A stretch of DNA of 9,420 nt. It comes from Cyclobacteriaceae bacterium (GTDB lineage: Bacteria > Bacteroidota > Bacteroidia > Cytophagales > Cyclobacteriaceae). This document shows positions 5,591 through 9,420 of the stretch, piece after piece. Under the pieces are notes generated by a model. It was not told the origin of the DNA, made no database searches, and was given only the letters and a program-made list of their open reading frames with translations. The DNA is taken from assembly GCA_025455225.1 (NCBI GenBank), contig JALOMY010000172.1, positions 1 through 9,420 on the forward strand. Reading direction: 5' to 3'. The stretch's first letter is position 1. Each line of letters opens with the position of its first letter. The translations under genes and the position numbers were made by a program.

Positions 5591-8500
5591 TAGCTATCCT
5601 TATAAAATATATAATACCAAGCCCAATCCATAAATCTGTCCATCGCTTGCCATTTTACATCACCGGTTACCGCTTCATTCTTTTTGCAGGCTTCAATCAT
5701 TATCATCGACCTGCATTCAAGATCTTGTGATTCGGTAAGTGTTCCAGGGATCGAGGTAAGCGACCTGTAAAAATTACCCTCATTGGCTACACCTATCACA
5801 CGCGCAAGGATAGCCCCGAATTTATCCTCTTCATTGGTCTCCTTTAAAATTGAAATTGCATGTGAGTTGATTTTTTCACTGCCAATTTTTGACAACAACA
5901 GAATCAGGTTGTACCGGCTGTTCAAATTACCGGGAATGCTGGTAAAGTCGACCTTATTAGCTTTAGAAAAGGCTGAATCGAGATAAACGAATGCATCCGG
6001 ATTGGCATTTGATTGATAACTTCGTTCAGCCATGAATTGATAACTGAATATTTTCTCTTCATTGGTCTGAAATTGTTCAACTAGATTCATCGCCTCCTCC
6101 TTCAATCCATTTGAAGCCAGGTGAACACACAATTGGTTCATCATATTAAGGAAGAATGTCTTCTCAATATATTCATAATAATCCGATGAACGGGATATTC
6201 CCTGTTGATCAATACTCCGGTAATAGGCCAATCCCGATTCAACGTCCTGGCGCTCAAATGCACGATTAGCAAGAATTAAATAAACCAGGTTTTTATCGAA
6301 GGCCTTTCCTTCCGGATGCCTATTTGCAAATGAAAGAATATCCGAAAGTACTTCATCAGGTAACGGATATTCATATTCCAGAGTGTTCGGTGCAACAAAT
6401 GGTCTCACTTCAAACGCTTTGGCAATCCAGAAATGAATTTCCTGAAGGTCTCCACCCGTTTTGTAAAACTCGTTGAGGAGATTTTCCTTTTTTAACCAGT
6501 TAAAAAAGTAATCGGTGTGGTAGGTCTTACTGAACCAACCATCGCGGTAATCCGGATAAATAAACAACGATTTTCTGGATATCTCTGTAGTACGCACACC
6601 ATCCAAAAAATACGGTATGGTTGATGAAACTTTACCTTCCAGGTAACTATCCGGAACCTTACGGTAATGGGTAATTGCAGACGACAACCAGTTATTTAAT
6701 TGCTTTTCATCTACCTGTAGTTGCCGGTCGAACCAATACTTATGAGTAAAAATAGCTTTCCTTTTAGCATGGGTTGCCAATTGATATTCTCTCTCTTCAG
6801 GTTCCTTAATATCCTGAAGTACTTTCTCATAATCCTCCGATATCGTATTCAAGACACTTCGATCACAGAAATACAGGTTTGGAAATAAATAACCCCTGTA
6901 TGAACGAAGGAAATTCCGCTCCATGTTAGTACCGACATACAAATGAGAAATATAACCTGTGCGGAGAATGATATTGCGGTACAAGGTTGCTGCCGGATTA
7001 TCCGCAGTATGTGTTTCTATCCACTTAATACAACGGGGAACTTCATTGCGGTGCCCATATTGATAAAGGAACCCCAAAATATTGAGGTGATTATTAAACA
7101 CACGTGCCATTTCAAAGTAATGCCGCTGATTTGTTATCAGTAATTGATTGAAGCACCATTCAATGCCCTGTACATCACCTGCTGCGGCATACAACGAAGC
7201 GAGTGTGTGATACCCGCCATTATTATCGCTGGGTTGTCGCCCATTAGGTTCGAAGCTACCCTTGGCGTAGTATACATTGAATATTTCATTTGCCTTCTCC
7301 CCTTCTAAGGGAGACACAATACGAATAATTTCCCTGACCTTATCTGGTTTAACATTTCCAAGAGCAAGCCAATACTGAACAGCCACATTTAATTCCGTAG
7401 CGATAGTTGGTGTGAATAAACCCTTATCGCTGTAAAAGTTTTTCACCCGCTCAATATGAGTATCGAGCAGTTCCTCAACCAATGCCGCTAATGTATCATC
7501 CGGGTTATAATATTGATCGCGCGCTAATGTGATCAGAAAAATATTGCCTTCAGTCATCAAAAAATCCAGTGGCACGGATCCATCCGGCACTTTCAGTGAC
7601 TGAGCGATCAAGCCAATGAGTTCCGCTTTAATTTCTGCTTTGGTTCGTATGTCGAAGTACAACAGTATCCGGTAAGCTTCATTGGCCAGGCTTAGCCGAC
7701 TCTTAAAGTCAAGTTCCTCTAAATACGGTAATAATGATCCCGGCTGATAACGCTCTTCGACCAGTAAATGAATGGCTTTATTACGTTTGTCAATTTCCTC
7801 ACTTTTCATCAACGCAAACGACTCGTCACGAACACGCCTGAGTACATTTTCGTTGGATTTCTGCTCTGCATCATACCAATAAAAACCACTCAATACCAGC
7901 ATGATCAAAATGGCCAGTACGGTGCCAATGCGCTGCGGGCCATACTTTATAAAGGCCCGGGTTACCATTACTTTCCGGGCACTTCGTGCTAAGAAATCAT
8001 GAACATCAGCAAGAATCTGTTCAGCATCCTGATAAGCTTTATCCTGGTCTTTCTGAATTTCTGAGTAACGTCTGATCCATCCTGCATTTGGTTTACACGC
8101 ACGATACCAGTTTTCAAAATAGGTTAACGGACCGATAGGCAACAGAAAATTACTGCTCTTTCCACTGGACTTCCACCGGTCCAATTGCTTTTTAAAGTCC
8201 AGGTAAGTTGAATAAAATTCGAATTCCCGATTCGCCCAGGTGTTCAGTTTATTCCAGTTTCTGATCAGGCTTTCGTGTGTAATATCCAACACTGTATTCG
8301 GCTGAAGCGAATGAGTTGCCGGATCATCTGTAATAAAGGGTCGTATAAAGGAATTCCCTGCTTCGCGATAACTATTCAACACACCGCCAACAACCTCATA
8401 CGTAAACTCGGGTTCATTGATAATCGAAGTAATTTCTCCGAGCGTCATTCGGTTGCGCACAGCCCGACTATTATCAATTTTAGTAAGACAACTGAACGTA

Positions 8501-9420
8501 AGGGCTATGATTCGTTTAGCTTCCTGGGCAGAAATATTCTTTCCCGGATTGCTTTTGTTATAATAGGACCAGGCTTTTTCATAAAGTACACTGGCGTGGA
8601 TCTCGATTACTTTATTGAGTCCGGTTTCGGAATAATACTTTCGCTGATACTCCGGTAAATCATTGAACCATCGCTCAAACCTGCTTCGATCTTCATCCGG
8701 AAGGTCATCGGCCGGCATCCCGCCAACCATGGCATAATGAATAAGATCCATTTCCTGCCGCCCCTGATCTGCTGCCAACCACACCTGACTAAGGGCATGC
8801 TGAAGAATCGGCAATTGATCAATTCCTTCCGCGATGTCGTAAACAATGCGTTCGATAAGGCGCTGAGAAATCCGGTTGCCACTTAATATGGCTGGTTCTT
8901 CAATGACCTGTTTTAAATCTTTGCGTTTTAATCGCGGAACAAAGAACTGGGAAAAACCAATATACTCCGGTAAGCCACGAAAAGCAGAACACTGACCGAT
9001 GTAATCGGAACGCATGGTGCAAACAATGTATATCGGAAGATTTCGCTTAATGGCTTCACGTGCCGTTTCCAGAATAAGGTTAACAACAATTTGTGAATCC
9101 TGGGAAGGGGCTTCATTGTAAAAGTTCTCCGGATTTGTAAAGAATTCTTCAAACTGATCGACAAGTATCATCAAATTAGCCGCTTGCCGTTTCTTGTTTT
9201 TCTTTTCCGCATCCGGCAATTGTTCCCATTCTTTACCGGTATCCTCGATATAAAATTCAGAGTTAGTATACAGATCGACCAGCGAAGTGAACCCCCGCCT
9301 CAATTCAGTTTCAATTGTATCTGCTTTTTGTCCAAACTTATCTGCAATGGATAGGGCCATATTTTTTACCGGACTCCTCTCGGGCCGAAAATCCGCTACA
9401 ATCCAGTTCGTATATTTTGC
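5590..9420 (-). CDS. nSTAND1-type NTPase with one transmembrane helix and helical-repeat C-terminus (5' partial)
   Basis: The frame stays open to the window edge: 20 codons lie upstream of the ATG at 9360 (WIVADFRPERSPV...), matching the usual stretch between Walker A and Walker B of this family. The true start and P-loop are therefore outside, and at least 1276 residues are inside. Counting from the Met at 9360: Walker B with the family hallmark DQFEEFF at 63-74; a sensor-like strand VCTMRSDYIGQC at 113-124; LPILQHALSQVW at 183-194; THESLIRNW at 361-369. These are standard landmarks of novel-STAND NTPases. A basic stretch and one membrane helix follow (about 477-496, GTVLAILIMLVLSGFYWY). The remaining 760 or so residues are alpha-helical, TPR-like in places (FERQDVESGLAYYRSI), and rich in aromatic residues; no WD40 repeats are seen. 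STAND proteins act as NTP-driven switches on ligand sensing. The N-terminal effector, if any, is off-window. Confidence 0.85.
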   Translation of the reverse strand, partial: AKYTNWIVADFRPERSPVKNMALSIADKFGQKADTIETELRRGFTSLVDLYTNSEFYIEDTGKEWEQLPDAEKKNKKRQAANLMILVDQFEEFFTNPENFYNEAPSQDSQIVVNLILETAREAIKRNLPIYIVCTMRSDYIGQCSAFRGLPEYIGFSQFFVPRLKRKDLKQVIEEPAILSGNRISQRLIERIVYDIAEGIDQLPILQHALSQVWLAADQGRQEMDLIHYAMVGGMPADDLPDEDRSRFERWFNDLPEYQRKYYSETGLNKVIEIHASVLYEKAWSYYNKSNPGKNISAQEAKRIIALTFSCLTKIDNSRAVRNRMTLGEITSIINEPEFTYEVVGGVLNSYREAGNSFIRPFITDDPATHSLQPNTVLDITHESLIRNWNKLNTWANREFEFYSTYLDFKKQLDRWKSSGKSSNFLLPIGPLTYFENWYRACKPNAGWIRRYSEIQKDQDKAYQDAEQILADVHDFLARSARKVMVTRAFIKYGPQRIGTVLAILIMLVLSGFYWYDAEQKSNENVLRRVRDESFALMKSEEIDKRNKAIHLLVEERYQPGSLLPYLEELDFKSRLSLANEAYRILLYFDIRTKAEIKAELIGLIAQSLKVPDGSVPLDFLMTEGNIFLITLARDQYYNPDDTLAALVEELLDTHIERVKNFYSDKGLFTPTIATELNVAVQYWLALGNVKPDKVREIIRIVSPLEGEKANEIFNVYYAKGSFEPNGRQPSDNNGGYHTLASLYAAAGDVQGIEWCFNQLLITNQRHYFEMARVFNNHLNILGFLYQYGHRNEVPRCIKWIETHTADNPAATLYRNIILRTGYISHLYVGTNMERNFLRSYRGYLFPNLYFCDRSVLNTISEDYEKVLQDIKEPEEREYQLATHAKRKAIFTHKYWFDRQLQVDEKQLNNWLSSAITHYRKVPDSYLEGKVSSTIPYFLDGVRTTEISRKSLFIYPDYRDGWFSKTYHTDYFFNWLKKENLLNEFYKTGGDLQEIHFWIAKAFEVRPFVAPNTLEYEYPLPDEVLSDILSFANRHPEGKAFDKNLVYLILANRAFERQDVESGLAYYRSIDQQGISRSSDYYEYIEKTFFLNMMNQLCVHLASNGLKEEAMNLVEQFQTNEEKIFSYQFMAERSYQSNANPDAFVYLDSAFSKANKVDFTSIPGNLNSRYNLILLLSKIGSEKINSHAISILKETNEEDKFGAILARVIGVANEGNFYRSLTSIPGTLTESQDLECRSMIMIEACKKNEAVTGDVKWQAMDRFMDWAWYYIFYKDS
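5597..5601 (-). promoter_or_regulatory. Ribosome-binding site of the membrane-protein gene
   Basis: AAGGA on the minus strand lies inside the last codons of the STAND gene, 6 nt before the ATG at 5590. Together with the one-base TAATG overlap it indicates translational coupling of the two genes. Confidence 0.55.

Noticed and set aside
8607..8882. Minus-strand ORF of 91 codons with an ATG start
   Set aside because: It lies wholly inside the STAND coding frame, in another frame of the same strand, and has no recognisable content; it is a shadow ORF. The same applies to the ORF at 8928-9164 and to all plus-strand ORFs in the window.
1..9420. CRISPR array, tRNA, rRNA, insertion sequence or attachment site
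   Set aside because: No regularly spaced repeats, no tRNA-like cloverleaf or rRNA sequence, no transposase-like protein and no terminal inverted repeats with target duplications were seen on reading both strands.

Overview
The window looks like a chromosomal segment of a member of the Bacteroidota, possibly a Cytophagales-type organism. This is inferred from moderate AT content, a TATATTTG box resembling the Bacteroidota -7 element, a secreted 'ECF-sensor/CpxP-like' small protein of a kind common in that phylum, and the nSTAND, TIR and TPR architectures. No marker gene fixes the taxon.

All recognisable genes lie on the minus strand and read as one co-directional cluster from the right edge to a strong intrinsic terminator at 347-390. 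In transcription order they are: (1) a large nSTAND1-type NTPase with one transmembrane helix and a long helical-repeat C-terminus (5590-9420, with its 5' end outside the window); (2) a seven-helix membrane protein overlapping it as TAATG (4784-5590); (3) a TPR / MAP3K-TRAF-binding-like / SLOG-like / class III cyclase-like protein (2888-4775), now split into two reading frames by an 85-bp tandem duplication; (4) a TIR / TolB-N-like / TPR protein (827-2809); (5) a small exported CpxP/Spy-like protein (411-845) whose start overlaps the TIR gene's end. Positions 1-410 hold no gene, only the terminator, a second hairpin and a cluster of GAACAG motifs.

The combination is that of a signalling or biological-conflict locus. 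It has a STAND NTPase switch or sensor, a membrane partner, a cyclase-like protein with a TRAF-binding-type helical region, and a TIR enzyme that keeps the expected catalytic glutamate. The domain assignments come from motifs read in the sequence. That the proteins act together, and in what (defence, stress or cell-death control), is inference.

The most concrete anomaly is in gene 3. Removing one 85-bp copy restores a continuous 600-residue ORF, so the gene is either a recently disrupted allele, a reversible on/off switch, or an assembly error.
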